Shown: piece by piece, positions 39,742-50,033 of the stretch
How the letters are laid out: the number at the start of each line of letters is the position of its first letter
Numbering within the stretch: the first letter of the stretch is position 1
NCBI GenBank assembly: GCA_900543585.1
Contig: UQRP01000011.1
Span: 1-61,223 of the forward strand
DNA: 61,223 nt
From: an uncultured Prevotella sp.
Lineage (GTDB): Bacteria > Bacteroidota > Bacteroidia > Bacteroidales > Bacteroidaceae
Reading direction: 5' to 3'
Position numbers and translations under genes: made by a program
Notes under the pieces: model-generated
Databases searched by the model: none
Seen by the model: the letters and a program-made list of their open reading frames with translations, nothing else
What the model was told of the DNA's origin: nothing

Positions 39742-42700
39742 CTATCTTGTCAGCGAGAATTTTATGCTCAATCCGAAGTCCTGTGTCGTTGTGGGGTAGC
39801 TGCTTGAGGAGAGCAACGGGGTGTTGGTCTGTCTGTCAAGATAGAAACTCATGGAGAGGAGCTTTGAGACGGTGTACTCCGCCGAGAAGGACAGTTTGAA
39901 AGCCGTATTGCCCGAAGATGCCGTGGAGAGGACAGTGGCGATGTCGCGCGTGATGGCGGCCTGCTTACGATAGCTGAGGTCGAGGCGTAGGTTCAGGGCG
40001 TGGTTGGTGCCACTGCTCTTGCTGGAGTTTGTAGACGTCTTGCCACGCTTCGAAGAACTGTTGCTTGTGGAACGGCTGGAGCGTGTGGCCCGCCGGCCAC
40101 CGGTGAGTCCGAAGAGGCGGAAGTCGTCGATGCGCCATCCCCAGCCGAAGACCCAGTCCTTGCTCAAAGCCTCATTGAGCTGGATGGAGGTCATGGAGAG
40201 GGTCACGGCACGCGTCTGGCGGTATTCCAGCTTCGCCGTCATATTGTTGAGGAAGGTCACGTCGAGCCCCAAGAGAGGGGAGAAAGCCTCGTTGAGGGAT
40301 ACCGTGGAGACATTGAACATCGAGTTGGGGATGGGGGCGCCGGTGGTGGCATTGGTGATGAAGCCCAAGAGCCCGTCGTTGGAGAGGGCTGCAAAGGTGC
40401 TGTAGCTCTGATAGGCTCCCACGGCATAGATACTCTTATAGGCGTGGGTGATGTTCACCGACCGGAAGTTGTCGCGGAACCATGGCAGCGAGCCCAAGCC
40501 ACTATAGCGCAGCGACCAGTTGGGGAGCATCTTCGTCAGCGAGGGGAAGATGTCGAGGCCATTGCCCGTAGAGGTGTAGGCAGAGAGGAAGGCAGGGACC
40601 ATGACGTCGGCAGAATACTTGTTGACGCCACCTTTGGCAGCATCGAAAGTCTGACCGGCATAGGTCGTGCCACGGGGATAGACGGTGCCGGCATAACGGG
40701 CCTCAACACGCTGGCGGAAGCCGTCGAGACTGTTGCAGAACTTCTCGAAGGTGGCCGAGTGGAAGCCATTGTTGGCAGAGCCCATGCCCTCAAAGGCCGA
40801 GCTGATGGAGATGGTGGTCATCGTGAACGATCCCGTCTGTGTGGTGGGGTTGCCCTGATACATATACTGGATGCTCTTCGACTTTGTCTGCGTGCGCGAG
40901 GCCGTGAGGTCTATCTTGAAGTTCTTGAACGGCTCTAAGGTGGCACGGAGCTGGACATCCTCGGTGAGACTTGTCGTGGCGGGTGTGGCCACACTGTCGT
41001 TCACCAGCAGCCAGTTGTTGGCCTTGGCTTTCTCAATATAGCTGTCACCGATGAAGCCAAAGGCAAAGTCGAGACCCGGGGAGAGGACGTGGTTGCCGCG
41101 CGTCTGACCAAAGGCATCGCCAATGGTGGGCATGAAGCCAGGCAGCGACATGGCATACTGGTTGCGGTAGCTGATGCTGGCCGACCGAACCATCATGGCC
41201 ACGCGGGAGACGGTCTGCGCCACCTTGTACCATCTCTTCTCCTCTAAAGGCGGAAGGGTGACAACGGAGAGCTTGAGGTGGAGGGTGGTGTCAAGCTTGT
41301 TGCGGATGCGGATGCGGTTGTCGTCTATCTTCTTAAATTTCAGCTTGTAAGCCTTGCCGTCCATGGTCTTCGCCGAGACGACGATGCGCTTCGACTTCTT
41401 GTTATGGCTGACGACGAGGGAGGTGTCGGGACGCAAGGTAATCTCCCGTTCAAAAGCATTCTTGTTCTTGGGCAATATCTTCTTTTTCGCGGCATCGTCT
41501 TTCTGCTTCTGCCGCCATTGCTTCACGGCCGCGTCGGCGTCCTTGCCGTCTTTCTTCGCCTGCTCACGAATGCGCTGCTCTTCCTCCGCCTGCTTTTTCT
41601 TCTCATTCTCCTTTTTCTGCTTCTGCTGTCGGCGCTGGCTGTCGCTCATGCGCGCTGGCGTCTTGTCGAAGCGGGCGTTGGCCTTCTTGAGGAAGGGCAC
41701 AAGGTTGTAAAGTTTGACAAGGTCGAAATTGCCGTTGACCTGCAGCTGTCGGTTGTTGGCAATGGTGTTGCCGAGGTCGGTGCCATCTTCGAGTTCTGTG
41801 CCTCGCGCCCAGTTGTAGGACGAGTTATAGGTAGCATTGGCGTTGACCCAAGAGAAGACGGGGAGAAGGTTGATCGGCACCTGATAGGAGGCTGAGAACG
41901 ACTGCTGATAGTCGAGAGGTGTGCCCCAGTGCTTGATGCTGGTCCATACCGAGTCCTTCCACGCCGAATATGCGTCGGGGTAGAGGTCTTTATTAATGGG
42001 TGTATAGGGCTCTTCTATCTCAGCATGTGTAGCGCTCTGAAAGTTCATGTGCAGGTTCTTCGTGAGGTCCCATCTCAATGAGAACTCACGATTCCACAGG
42101 AACTGCTCGGAGAAAGTCAGCGGCAGCTCGCTGTTCTCCGTGGCTTCCATGTCACGCTCTTGCAGCTCATAGTAGTTGCGTGTCATCTCGGAGTTGAAGC
42201 CCACGCTCTGCGGCAGCCAGTTGATGCCGAAGCGCCTGGCAATATCGAGCCATTTGCTGCGGTTCTTGAGTTTCTTGAATGGTTCCCACGACTTGTAGAC
42301 CGGTGACCAGTTATAGTCTATCATTCCCTGCCAGGTGTCCTCATTCTCATAGACAGTGGTCTCACCCTGCGTGTGGGAGTGGGAATGACTGTAGGTGAAG
42401 GAGAAGTTGGCGGGGTCGTAGGGCATGGGGTGTCGCTTGGTCTGTATGCCCACACGGGCGTTGGAGACGGAGAAGTTGGTACTGATCTGCTTCGTCACCG
42501 CGATATTCTCAATGGAGTCGCGCTCCTGCTTGGAGGCTGTGGCATCGAGGGCCTCCTTGAGTTCCAAGTCGGTATCGAGGGGATTGTATTTCGGACGTGT
42601 CACCTGCTTGGAGACACTGTAGTAGACGGGTATGGAGACCTTAGCCTTGTCGGGGAAGAACTTACCGAGCTCCATGCTCGTCGTCAACTGGAAGTTGCTC

Positions 42701-45700
42701 TGGTCGTCCTGGGCTCTGGCACTGACGCCGTCTTCAAGGCCACCAAAGCCATTGGAGACATATTTGCCCTGCACGTTGACACTACCCATGTCAGAGAGCT
42801 GAATGTTGAGGTTGCCGTCGGCCGCCCAGCCACCGCTGTTGTTGTATTCCTTCAGGCGCAGTTCGTTGACCCACACCTCTCCACTCTTCATATCGCCGGA
42901 GAGGTTACGGACACCGATAATCATAGTCTTCACCTCGCCCAAGGTAGGGTTGCCGAGGATGGTAATCTTGTTGTTGGGGTGGTCGGCATCATAAGCCGAG
43001 AAGGCACGGGTGAAGGAGGCGGTGCCGAGGGCACGGGCCTTGTTGCGCTCTTTCTTGACGTTGGTGAAGACGGAGAGGGCCACGTCGAGCATATTGTCGT
43101 AGGGCCACACCTGGAGGATGTCGCTGAGGTTGTAGCGGTTGTAGTCAGACCGCGGCGCTGTAATCTTCAGCGGTATCTCATACTCATAGTAGTTGCTCTT
43201 ATAGTCGGAGCCGAGACGGATGAAAACAGCCAACTGATTGTCCTGCAAGTTGGTGGTATTGACCTCCTCGGCATTGGCATGAACAAACATCTGCAGACGC
43301 TTGTACTGGCGCATGTCGAGCGTGGTGTTCTTGTAGATACACTTCGACTCGCCCGGTGAGAGGTTGCTGACATTGATCTGCAAAGCCTGCTCATTCTCCT
43401 GCAACTGAGGCTGCGAGGGGTCCTGCTCACGAGTGATGCCGGGAGGGAGGACATAGTTGACAGGAGACTTGTCGTTGTTCTCCTCGATGCTCACCGAAGC
43501 CGTGGTGAGGGTTCCCGTCTGTGAGGCGCTGTTGTCGAGGTTCTGTGTATAGACGCGCCAAGTGCCTCTGACCAGGTCGAGGGAGGCGAGACGCATGACG
43601 ACGGGCTTCTCAAAGCCGGTGAGGAACATTCTCATGAAGCGGATACTGGAGAAGTCGCTGATGCCACCCACCTTGCGCTCGTATTCGTCGAGGGGGATGC
43701 GGAAGAGATACCATGTCCAGTGACCGGTAGAACCATTGCGGAGGGCGGCCGCCGTCTCGCGCTTGTCGACGATATAGTTGCGACCCACCTGCAAGTCTTC
43801 GGGACGGATAGAAACATGATACTGGTAATACCGCTCATATTCGTTGAGAGTATAGTCCTGGTTGAGGTCCTCGACATCGGGGCTGCTCTTGTAAGAGGTG
43901 TCGTAGCTCTCGGTGCGGTTGTCGCTGTCCGGGGAGTTGCCCTGCGGGTTATTGATATACTTGTATCGGCGAAGGATGTCGAAGCGCTCGCGGTCGTAGT
44001 CGGAACCGCGGAAATAGTGGTAGTCGTCGTGGGCAGGATCGGCCCAGATAGAGTCGAAGACGGCCTGGCTGACCTTGCCTTGAATCTTGGTCAGGAAGTC
44101 CTGATAGCTCTCGAAGGTCTGCTCCTCACTGTCACTGAGGCCGTTGAAACCTAAATCCTGCAATGCTCTGGCACCCTTGGAGGTGGCAAAGGCGTAGGTC
44201 TGCGTGGTCTGCGTAGGTATCTTGCCCCATTGGGTGTAGGAAAAGGTCGAGGAGCCGTCGACGGGGAGTCCGCTCTCATAGAACTTCTTTCCGTCTTTGA
44301 GAATATCCTCGGAGACCTCACCGAGGTTGATATAGAAGTCGCCACCCGTTGCCGTCTTTCCACTCTCCTCCTCGTGGATGAAGGGGTCGAGCATCCAGAA
44401 CTCTACATACTCGATATTGGCAGTCTCGAAGTCGTTGGTGTCGAGCCGCCGCATCATGCCGCCCCAGTGCTGTGTGGGGTTGTTGAGGGTACCGTCGTAG
44501 TTGAGGTCGGGATTGAAGTTGTAAGGACCGCGCTCATTAGGATAGTAAGCGATGTTCATACACGACAGCGTTGACGTGGCGCCCATATAGCTGCTCTGGT
44601 CCCGATTGGGGTAGAGCTCACGGACGTAGACCTCACGCATGTAAGGGTCGGAGAGCATATTGAGATCGCTCTTGATATGCGAGGGGGTCAGTGACGACGA
44701 GCGCCGCGTGAAGAGTGGGTCAATGGTATACCATGCCATCTGCGAGCGGTTGAAACCACTGCGGAGCGTGGTCTTGTCATTATATTCGCTGAACATCGTC
44801 GGCGTGGAGGACAGTATCCATGCCGTGGGCTCCATGACGGAGATTTTGTCCGTGGTATTCTCGAAGTCGTCGATATACGACGCATCGTCTTGAGTGCCAT
44901 GAACCTGTCCGGCAAAGAGCTTGGCAAACTCACCCGTGAAACTGATCTGTGAGGGCTGTGTGAGGTGAAGACCAGGGAGCTTGTCGAGCACGTTGGTCAG
45001 CCACTGGCTCTCATGCTTCCAGTTGATATTGAAGCCTACGATCGTGTTGTTGACCGGCTCGGAGCCCATGACGACCTTATTCGTCAGCGACTGCTCGCCA
45101 AGGTGCTGCACGGTACCGGAGAGCTGGAAATTCTTTGAGAAGTCATACTCCCAGTTCATGCCCACCATGGTCTTCCGCTCCTGCGCATACATCGACTGAC
45201 TCTCTAAGGAGACGTTGACGGTGGTTCCGGCATCGATGATGCTCTGGTTGAGGATGGTGACCTCACCGGCGGAATAGTCCACACTGTAGTCAGAGCCCTC
45301 GGTGAGGGTGACGCCACCAGCGGTGACGACTACGGATCCCTGCGGAACATTGTAGGCGCCCAAGGAGATGACGTTGGCCTGGGTGCCGCGGTATTGGCCC
45401 TGAAGGATGTACTTGTCCTTCTCGGCAATCTGCTTGGCGATGGTCTTGGTGGAGTCGTAGAGTTCGGTGAAGGCATACTTCTTCGCCGTCTCCGCCGCCA
45501 CGCCATGCTGCACGAGGTAGTTATATATATAGCTGCCGAAAGGCTCGGCGACGGGGAAGAATACACGGCCGTTGGAAACGGTGTAGCCCTCCACATAGTC
45601 GAAATAGCCGTTGGAGTGGGCTTTGTTGTTATTGTCAAGGCGGTCGGCGCCCAAGTCCTTGATGATGGTCTGACCCTTGACCTGCTGCTCGGGGATATAG

Positions 45701-47373
45701 CTGAGATAGACGCCGGTGGTGTCGCTCTGATATTTCACGTCAAGGCGGAACTTCTCCTTCTCAATGGAGGAAGCGAGATAGTAGACGTTTTTCATCATCA
45801 GCGGCCAGTTGCCCTGCGAGGGGTTGTTGCTCGTATTCTTCAGCGACTTGACAAAGAGCGCCTGCGAAGCGTCGGTGATGTCGCTGGAGAACTCGCCGAC
45901 CTGGTAGGTGCGGCCGCCGTAGGTATATTCATAAGCCACGGCCAGGACTTGGTCGCTCTGCAACGAGGTCTTCAGCGAGACGTAGCCCAAGGCCGTGTTG
46001 ACGGTATACTCTGAGCTGTTGAGGAGCCGAGCGCTCTGCAGCTTCTCATAGTCGCTGCCACCGGTGAGTCCGGCGCCGTCGAGGACAGAATAGGTCTGGT
46101 CGATGTCGCGGGCAGCGCTGTAGGTGCTCGTCATCGACTCGTATTCGGTATTGGCTGTGTTGGCAGGAACGGGAGACCCTGTCGTCGTCCACCGTGAGTT
46201 GCTGACCTTGCTGTTCTCACCCAAGTCGGTAAGGGCCACGATGTTACGGGTATTGGTCGTCGTGCCGCTCTTGTTGGTAACCCATATCTCCACACGGTTG
46301 ATGGTGACGCCCGTGGTAAGGTTGGGGAGGGTGCGCATGGCAGCGTCGTAGTGGTCATGGAAATACTGCGAGAGGAAGAAATGGCGGTTCTCCTCATAGT
46401 CGGCAGCATCCATTTCGAAGCTGGTATACTGTTTGCCGCCCTGGGAGGAGACGCTCTTCGAGGTGCTCTTCTTCTGCGAGGCTACCAACTGCAACTTGAG
46501 CTTGCCAAACTGCAAATCGGTGCGGAGACCAAAGAGAGAGGTGGCTCCCTGAACGAGGGAGGAGTTGGAGGGGAAAGAGATGTTGCCACCTTCCACAAGT
46601 TTGATGATTTCGTCTTCCTTGCCGTCGTACTTGAGTTTCATGTTCTGGGCATCGAAATCAAAGGTGGCGTCAGTGTTGTAGTTAAGGTTCATGTTGACCT
46701 TGTCGCCAACCTTACCCGTCATGTTGAAGTTGATTTTCTCGTCGAAGTCGAGCGTCGTCTTCTTCCTGCTTCTCACGGGCAGCGAGGGATTGTCGATATT
46801 GGTGTAGGTGCCACCGAACTTCAACTCGGCAGTACCCTGCGTGCGCAGACGGACGCCACCGGGGCCGAAGATCTTCTCTGCCGGACCTAAGTCGAAGTGC
46901 ATATCGGTGAAGTCAAACTTCTCCTTGCCCTTGGCCTTATAGATTTCACTGTTTTTGCCCCGGAAGAAAGTGTCGCGCCAGTGTTTCTCGCTCCACTTCA
47001 TATACTCCTCAGGCGTCATCATGATAGGCGCCGAGAGCCAGGTGTCGCCGACTTTGGCACCAATGATATACCGATTGATGGTGTCGTTGTAGGTGACCTC
47101 ATATTTCAGTCCGTCAGGCCTTGCGAGGTCCATGGCATTCTGTTCGAGGTCGTCGTAGGTGATAGGGGTAGTGCGCTGCACCTTCCACCGTGCTGTCTTC
47201 GCAGTATCGGCAGGCGTTCTCACAGGTTCTTCTCCCCGTGGCGATGACGCTTCTGCCCGTGGTGATGAGCGAAACGACTGAGGAACTTGTTCATGAAGGG
47301 ACACGGCAGCATAGCCGGCCATGGCCATGACCAGCAACAGGAATGCTACGATGTCTTTCTTGCTCAAGTTCAT
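39742..47373 (-). CDS. sprA: Type IX secretion translocon SprA (Sov)
   Basis: 2543 residues, the giant outer-membrane barrel through which T9SS cargo leaves the cell. N-terminal signal (MNLSKKDIVAFLLLVMAMAGYAA), then SprA repeats such as FDEKINFNMTGKVGDKVNMNLNYNT and KLKYDGKEDEIIKLVEGGNISFPSNSSLVQGA. A mid region has LPPGITREQDPSQPQ, followed by long barrel strands ending in FGLSIKFSLTR, a typical C-terminal strand. A Lys/Glu/Gln-rich low-complexity insert is encoded at about 41480-41640. It follows ruvA, a conserved neighbour in Bacteroidota. No other T9SS component is in the window. Confidence 0.95.
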   Translation of the reverse strand: MNLSKKDIVAFLLLVMAMAGYAAVSLHEQVPQSFRSSPRAEASSPRGEEPVRTPADTAKTARWKVQRTTPITYDDLEQNAMDLARPDGLKYEVTYNDTINRYIIGAKVGDTWLSAPIMMTPEEYMKWSEKHWRDTFFRGKNSEIYKAKGKEKFDFTDMHFDLGPAEKIFGPGGVRLRTQGTAELKFGGTYTNIDNPSLPVRSRKKTTLDFDEKINFNMTGKVGDKVNMNLNYNTDATFDFDAQNMKLKYDGKEDEIIKLVEGGNISFPSNSSLVQGATSLFGLRTDLQFGKLKLQLVASQKKSTSKSVSSQGGKQYTSFEMDAADYEENRHFFLSQYFHDHYDAAMRTLPNLTTGVTINRVEIWVTNKSGTTTNTRNIVALTDLGENSKVSNSRWTTTGSPVPANTANTEYESMTSTYSAARDIDQTYSVLDGAGLTGGSDYEKLQSARLLNSSEYTVNTALGYVSLKTSLQSDQVLAVAYEYTYGGRTYQVGEFSSDITDASQALFVKSLKNTSNNPSQGNWPLMMKNVYYLASSIEKEKFRLDVKYQSDTTGVYLSYIPEQQVKGQTIIKDLGADRLDNNNKAHSNGYFDYVEGYTVSNGRVFFPVAEPFGSYIYNYLVQHGVAAETAKKYAFTELYDSTKTIAKQIAEKDKYILQGQYRGTQANVISLGAYNVPQGSVVVTAGGVTLTEGSDYSVDYSAGEVTILNQSIIDAGTTVNVSLESQSMYAQERKTMVGMNWEYDFSKNFQLSGTVQHLGEQSLTNKVVMGSEPVNNTIVGFNINWKHESQWLTNVLDKLPGLHLTQPSQISFTGEFAKLFAGQVHGTQDDASYIDDFENTTDKISVMEPTAWILSSTPTMFSEYNDKTTLRSGFNRSQMAWYTIDPLFTRRSSSLTPSHIKSDLNMLSDPYMREVYVRELYPNRDQSSYMGATSTLSCMNIAYYPNERGPYNFNPDLNYDGTLNNPTQHWGGMMRRLDTNDFETANIEYVEFWMLDPFIHEEESGKTATGGDFYINLGEVSEDILKDGKKFYESGLPVDGSSTFSYTQWGKIPTQTTQTYAFATSKGARALQDLGFNGLSDSEEQTFESYQDFLTKIQGKVSQAVFDSIWADPAHDDYHYFRGSDYDRERFDILRRYKYINNPQGNSPDSDNRTESYDTSYKSSPDVEDLNQDYTLNEYERYYQYHVSIRPEDLQVGRNYIVDKRETAAALRNGSTGHWTWYLFRIPLDEYERKVGGISDFSSIRFMRMFLTGFEKPVVMRLASLDLVRGTWRVYTQNLDNSASQTGTLTTASVSIEENNDKSPVNYVLPPGITREQDPSQPQLQENEQALQINVSNLSPGESKCIYKNTTLDMRQYKRLQMFVHANAEEVNTTNLQDNQLAVFIRLGSDYKSNYYEYEIPLKITAPRSDYNRYNLSDILQVWPYDNMLDVALSVFTNVKKERNKARALGTASFTRAFSAYDADHPNNKITILGNPTLGEVKTMIIGVRNLSGDMKSGEVWVNELRLKEYNNSGGWAADGNLNIQLSDMGSVNVQGKYVSNGFGGLEDGVSARAQDDQSNFQLTTSMELGKFFPDKAKVSIPVYYSVSKQVTRPKYNPLDTDLELKEALDATASKQERDSIENIAVTKQISTNFSVSNARVGIQTKRHPMPYDPANFSFTYSHSHSHTQGETTVYENEDTWQGMIDYNWSPVYKSWEPFKKLKNRSKWLDIARRFGINWLPQSVGFNSEMTRNYYELQERDMEATENSELPLTFSEQFLWNREFSLRWDLTKNLHMNFQSATHAEIEEPYTPINKDLYPDAYSAWKDSVWTSIKHWGTPLDYQQSFSASYQVPINLLPVFSWVNANATYNSSYNWARGTELEDGTDLGNTIANNRQLQVNGNFDLVKLYNLVPFLKKANARFDKTPARMSDSQRRQQKQKKENEKKKQAEEEQRIREQAKKDGKDADAAVKQWRQKQKDDAAKKKILPKNKNAFEREITLRPDTSLVVSHNKKSKRIVVSAKTMDGKAYKLKFKKIDDNRIRIRNKLDTTLHLKLSVVTLPPLEEKRWYKVAQTVSRVAMMVRSASISYRNQYAMSLPGFMPTIGDAFGQTRGNHVLSPGLDFAFGFIGDSYIEKAKANNWLLVNDSVATPATTSLTEDVQLRATLEPFKNFKIDLTASRTQTKSKSIQYMYQGNPTTQTGSFTMTTISISSAFEGMGSANNGFHSATFEKFCNSLDGFRQRVEARYAGTVYPRGTTYAGQTFDAAKGGVNKYSADVMVPAFLSAYTSTGNGLDIFPSLTKMLPNWSLRYSGLGSLPWFRDNFRSVNITHAYKSIYAVGAYQSYSTFAALSNDGLLGFITNATTGAPIPNSMFNVSTVSLNEAFSPLLGLDVTFLNNMTAKLEYRQTRAVTLSMTSIQLNEALSKDWVFGWGWRIDDFRLFGLTGGRRATRSSRSTSNSSSKRGKTSTNSSKSSGTNHALNLRLDLSYRKQAAITRDIATVLSTASSGNTAFKLSFSAEYTVSKLLSMSFYLDRQTNTPLLSSSSYPTTTQDFGLSIKFSLTR

Positions 47374-47424
47374 CAGATATCCTCCTCAAAAATAAACACC
47401 TTTACGGCAACGGCCGCTGAAAGG

Positions 47425-48045
47425 CTATTTGATTCGCTTCAAAGCCTCTTTGACGACCATCTCCACGGCCAGATCGGGCTTCTCAGTAAGGATCTGCGTC
47501 ACAACCTTTGCCGAGGGAGCCGGTGAGAAGCCAAGCATGGTGAGGGCTGAGACGGCCTCATCCTTGACAGCGGTGTTGACAGCAGGCCCTGCTGTATGCG
47601 ACTCGGCGACATGGAGCTCGTCGGCAATGCCTGTGGAGACAATCTTGTCCTTGAGGTCTACAATGATGCGCTGCGCCGTCTTCAGTCCGATACCCTTGAC
47701 ACCCTTGATGAGTTTCTCGTCTCCATTGGCAATGGCATTGCAGAGCTCAGCGGGCGTGAGGCTGGAGAGCATCATGCGCGCTGTGTTGGCACCGACACCA
47801 GAGACGGAGATGAGCAGACGGTAGAGCTCCCGCTCCTGCTTCGAGGAGAAACCGTAGAGCGTGAAACTGTCGTCGCGACCACCCGTGGAGAGTTGCTCAT
47901 GGACATAGAGTTTGACGGCCTTGCTGCCTTGAATCTTCGTATAAGTCGTCAGCGAGATGTTCAACGCGTAACCAACACCGGCAGCCTCTACAACGGCCAA
48001 GGCGGGAGTGAGCTCGGTGAGTTCACCCTTTATATAGTCAATCAT
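47425..48045 (-). CDS. ruvA: Holliday junction branch migration protein RuvA
   Basis: 206 residues: OB fold (MIDYIKGELTELTPALAVVEAAGVGY), two helix-hairpin-helix motifs (LLISVSGVGANTARMMLSSL and IKGVKGIGLKTAQRIIVDL) and a C-terminal UBA-like domain that contacts RuvB. ATG 48045 gives the standard start. sprA begins 51 bp downstream on the same strand. Confidence 0.97.
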   Translation of the reverse strand: MIDYIKGELTELTPALAVVEAAGVGYALNISLTTYTKIQGSKAVKLYVHEQLSTGGRDDSFTLYGFSSKQERELYRLLISVSGVGANTARMMLSSLTPAELCNAIANGDEKLIKGVKGIGLKTAQRIIVDLKDKIVSTGIADELHVAESHTAGPAVNTAVKDEAVSALTMLGFSPAPSAKVVTQILTEKPDLAVEMVVKEALKRIK

Positions 48046-48179
48046 AAAAATTCTGTTTTGTGTATATATACATAACGATAACGTAGAATTGGGGCGCAAT
48101 ATTATATCCGGCTATACGAAAAGACAGACTCAGATATAAGAAAAAACGCTAAAAGGGGGTTATTAATCTAAGAAAAGTC

Positions 48180-48211
48180 TTGCGACTTTGCCAAAGATAG
48201 ACTAACTTTGC
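48180..48211 (+). promoter_or_regulatory. Promoter of ddh-rsmA
   Basis: TAACTTTGC (48203-48211) with a TTG (48180-48182) 20 bp upstream. The ddh ATG follows after 40 bp. Confidence 0.65.
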
Positions 48212-48251
48212 AGGAACTTGCTAAAGTACATTACAACCAAAAAAGATAACT

Positions 48252-49151
48252 ATGAAGAAAATCAGAGCAGCCGTAGTCGGTTACGGCAACATCGGTCACT
48301 TCACGGTGCAGGCCTTGGAGGCCGCACCCGACTTTGAGATTGCCGGCATCGTCCGTCGCCAGGGTGACGAGGACAAGCCATTGGAACTGACACCCTATGA
48401 GGTCGTTGACGACATTTCTAAACTGAAATATGTCGACGTGGCCATCCTTGCCACTCCCACACGTCTGTGTCCGGAATATGCCGAGAAGATTACCAAGCTC
48501 GGTATCAACACCGTTGACAGTTTCGACATCCATACCTCTATCCTCGACTACCGCACCCGTCAGATGGAAAACAACAAGAAGACAGGCACGGTGAGCGTCA
48601 TCGCCGCCGGTTGGGATCCGGGGTCTGACTCTGTGGTACGCGTGCTGATGCAGGCACTGGCTCCTAAGGGCTTGAGCTACACCAACTTCGGTCCCGGTAT
48701 GTCAATGGGCCACTCCGTTGTCGCCCGCTCGAAGAAGGGTGTGAAGAATGCGCTCTCCATGACCATTCCATTGGGTGAGGGCATCCACCGCCGCATGGTC
48801 TATGTGGAGCTTGAGGACGGTGCCAAGCTTGAAGATGTCACCCACGAGCTGAAGGAAGACGACTACTTTGCCCACGACGAGCTCCACGTCTTTGCCGTGA
48901 AGAGCGTTGACGACGTGAAGGATATGGGCCATGGCGTACACATGACACGCAAGGGTGTCAGCGGCAAGACCCAGAACCAGCGCATCTCCTTCGACATGAG
49001 CATCAACAACCCAGCTCTCACCGGACAGGTGCTTGTCGATGTGGCCCGCGCCTCTATGCGTCTGCAGCCAGGATGCTACACAATGCCGGAGATTCCCGTC
49101 ATTGACCTGCTGCCCGGCACACGCGAGGAAGTGGTGGCCACATTGGTATAA
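48252..49151 (+). CDS. ddh: meso-Diaminopimelate dehydrogenase
   Basis: 299 residues; NADPH-dependent one-step conversion of tetrahydrodipicolinate to meso-DAP for lysine and peptidoglycan. Starts with the Rossmann motif VVGYGNIGHFTVQAL; other family segments are VDSFDIHTSI, AAGWDPGSDSV, GPGMSMGHSVVAR and the C-terminal PEIPVIDLLPGTREE. It is slightly shorter than actinobacterial Ddh but complete. rsmA follows after 9 bp. Confidence 0.95.
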   Translation: MKKIRAAVVGYGNIGHFTVQALEAAPDFEIAGIVRRQGDEDKPLELTPYEVVDDISKLKYVDVAILATPTRLCPEYAEKITKLGINTVDSFDIHTSILDYRTRQMENNKKTGTVSVIAAGWDPGSDSVVRVLMQALAPKGLSYTNFGPGMSMGHSVVARSKKGVKNALSMTIPLGEGIHRRMVYVELEDGAKLEDVTHELKEDDYFAHDELHVFAVKSVDDVKDMGHGVHMTRKGVSGKTQNQRISFDMSINNPALTGQVLVDVARASMRLQPGCYTMPEIPVIDLLPGTREEVVATLV

Positions 49152-49160
49152 ACCATCAGA

Positions 49161-49964
49161 ATGAAGAACGTCAGACCAAAGAAAAATCTCGGTCAGCACT
49201 TTCTGACCGATCTTAACATTGCCAAGCGTATCGCTGACACCGTGGACGCCTGTCCCGACATCCCTGTCCTGGAGATAGGGCCCGGGATGGGCGTGCTCAC
49301 GCAGTATCTCGTGGAGAAGCCTAGACCCGTAAAGGCCGTGGAGATAGACGATGAAAGCGTGAGATACCTCCATGAGAAATTTCCAAAGCTTAGGGATAAT
49401 ATCCTGGGCGAGGACTTCCTGCAGATGGATCTCAGCAAGGTCTTCGACGGCCAGCCTTTCGTGCTCACCGGCAACTATCCCTACGACATCTCATCGCAAA
49501 TTTTCTTCAAGATGCTCGACAACAAGGACCTCATCCCTTGCTGCACGGGTATGATTCAGCGTGAGGTGGCCTTGCGTATTGCCTCACAACCCGGCAACAA
49601 GCAGTATGGCATCCTCAGCGTGATGATACAGGCATGGTACGACACAGAGTATCTCTTCACCGTCGACGAAGGCGTCTTCAATCCTCCTCCCAAGGTCAAA
49701 AGTGCAGTCATCCGCATGACACGCAACAGCGTTACTGACCTCGGCTGCGACGAAGCACTCTTCAAACGGGTGGTGAAGACAGCCTTCAACCAGCGGCGGA
49801 AAATGTTGCGCGGTTCGCTGAAGCCTCTCTTTGCAAAAGAAAAAATGCCATCGGCAGACTTCTTCGCCGATGACATGATGACAAAGCGGCCCGAACAACT
49901 GTCGGTGGCCGATTTTGTAGCACTGACTAATAAGGTTGCCACGCAATTAGCGCCAAGAGCGTAA
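49161..49964 (+). CDS. rsmA: 16S rRNA dimethyladenosine transferase RsmA (KsgA)
   Basis: 267 residues. Methylates the two adjacent adenines near the 3' end of 16S rRNA. Motifs: KKNLGQHFLTD at the start, the SAM motif VLEIGPGMGVLTQYL, and the catalytic motif IV written NYPYDIS (NLPY in most homologues). C-terminal part includes FNPPPKVKSAVIRM and FNQRRKMLRGSL. It is probably read from the ddh promoter. Confidence 0.97.
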   Translation: MKNVRPKKNLGQHFLTDLNIAKRIADTVDACPDIPVLEIGPGMGVLTQYLVEKPRPVKAVEIDDESVRYLHEKFPKLRDNILGEDFLQMDLSKVFDGQPFVLTGNYPYDISSQIFFKMLDNKDLIPCCTGMIQREVALRIASQPGNKQYGILSVMIQAWYDTEYLFTVDEGVFNPPPKVKSAVIRMTRNSVTDLGCDEALFKRVVKTAFNQRRKMLRGSLKPLFAKEKMPSADFFADDMMTKRPEQLSVADFVALTNKVATQLAPRA

Positions 49965-49990
49965 GCGCAAAGTGTTGATGCTGGCATCAG

Positions 49991-50029
49991 AGCGGTGGCG
50001 CCTGCTGACTGACGGCAGGCGCCACTGCT
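49991..50029. terminator. Strong hairpin at the convergent ends of rsmA and corA
   Basis: AGCGGTGGCGCCTGC (49991-50005) pairs with GCAGGCGCCACTGCT (50015-50029) in 15 bp including one G-T pair, with a 9-nt loop. The T-run is weak (TGTTT). It lies in the 69 bp between the two converging genes, so it is likely a bidirectional terminator. Confidence 0.75.
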
Positions 50030-50033
50030 GTGT

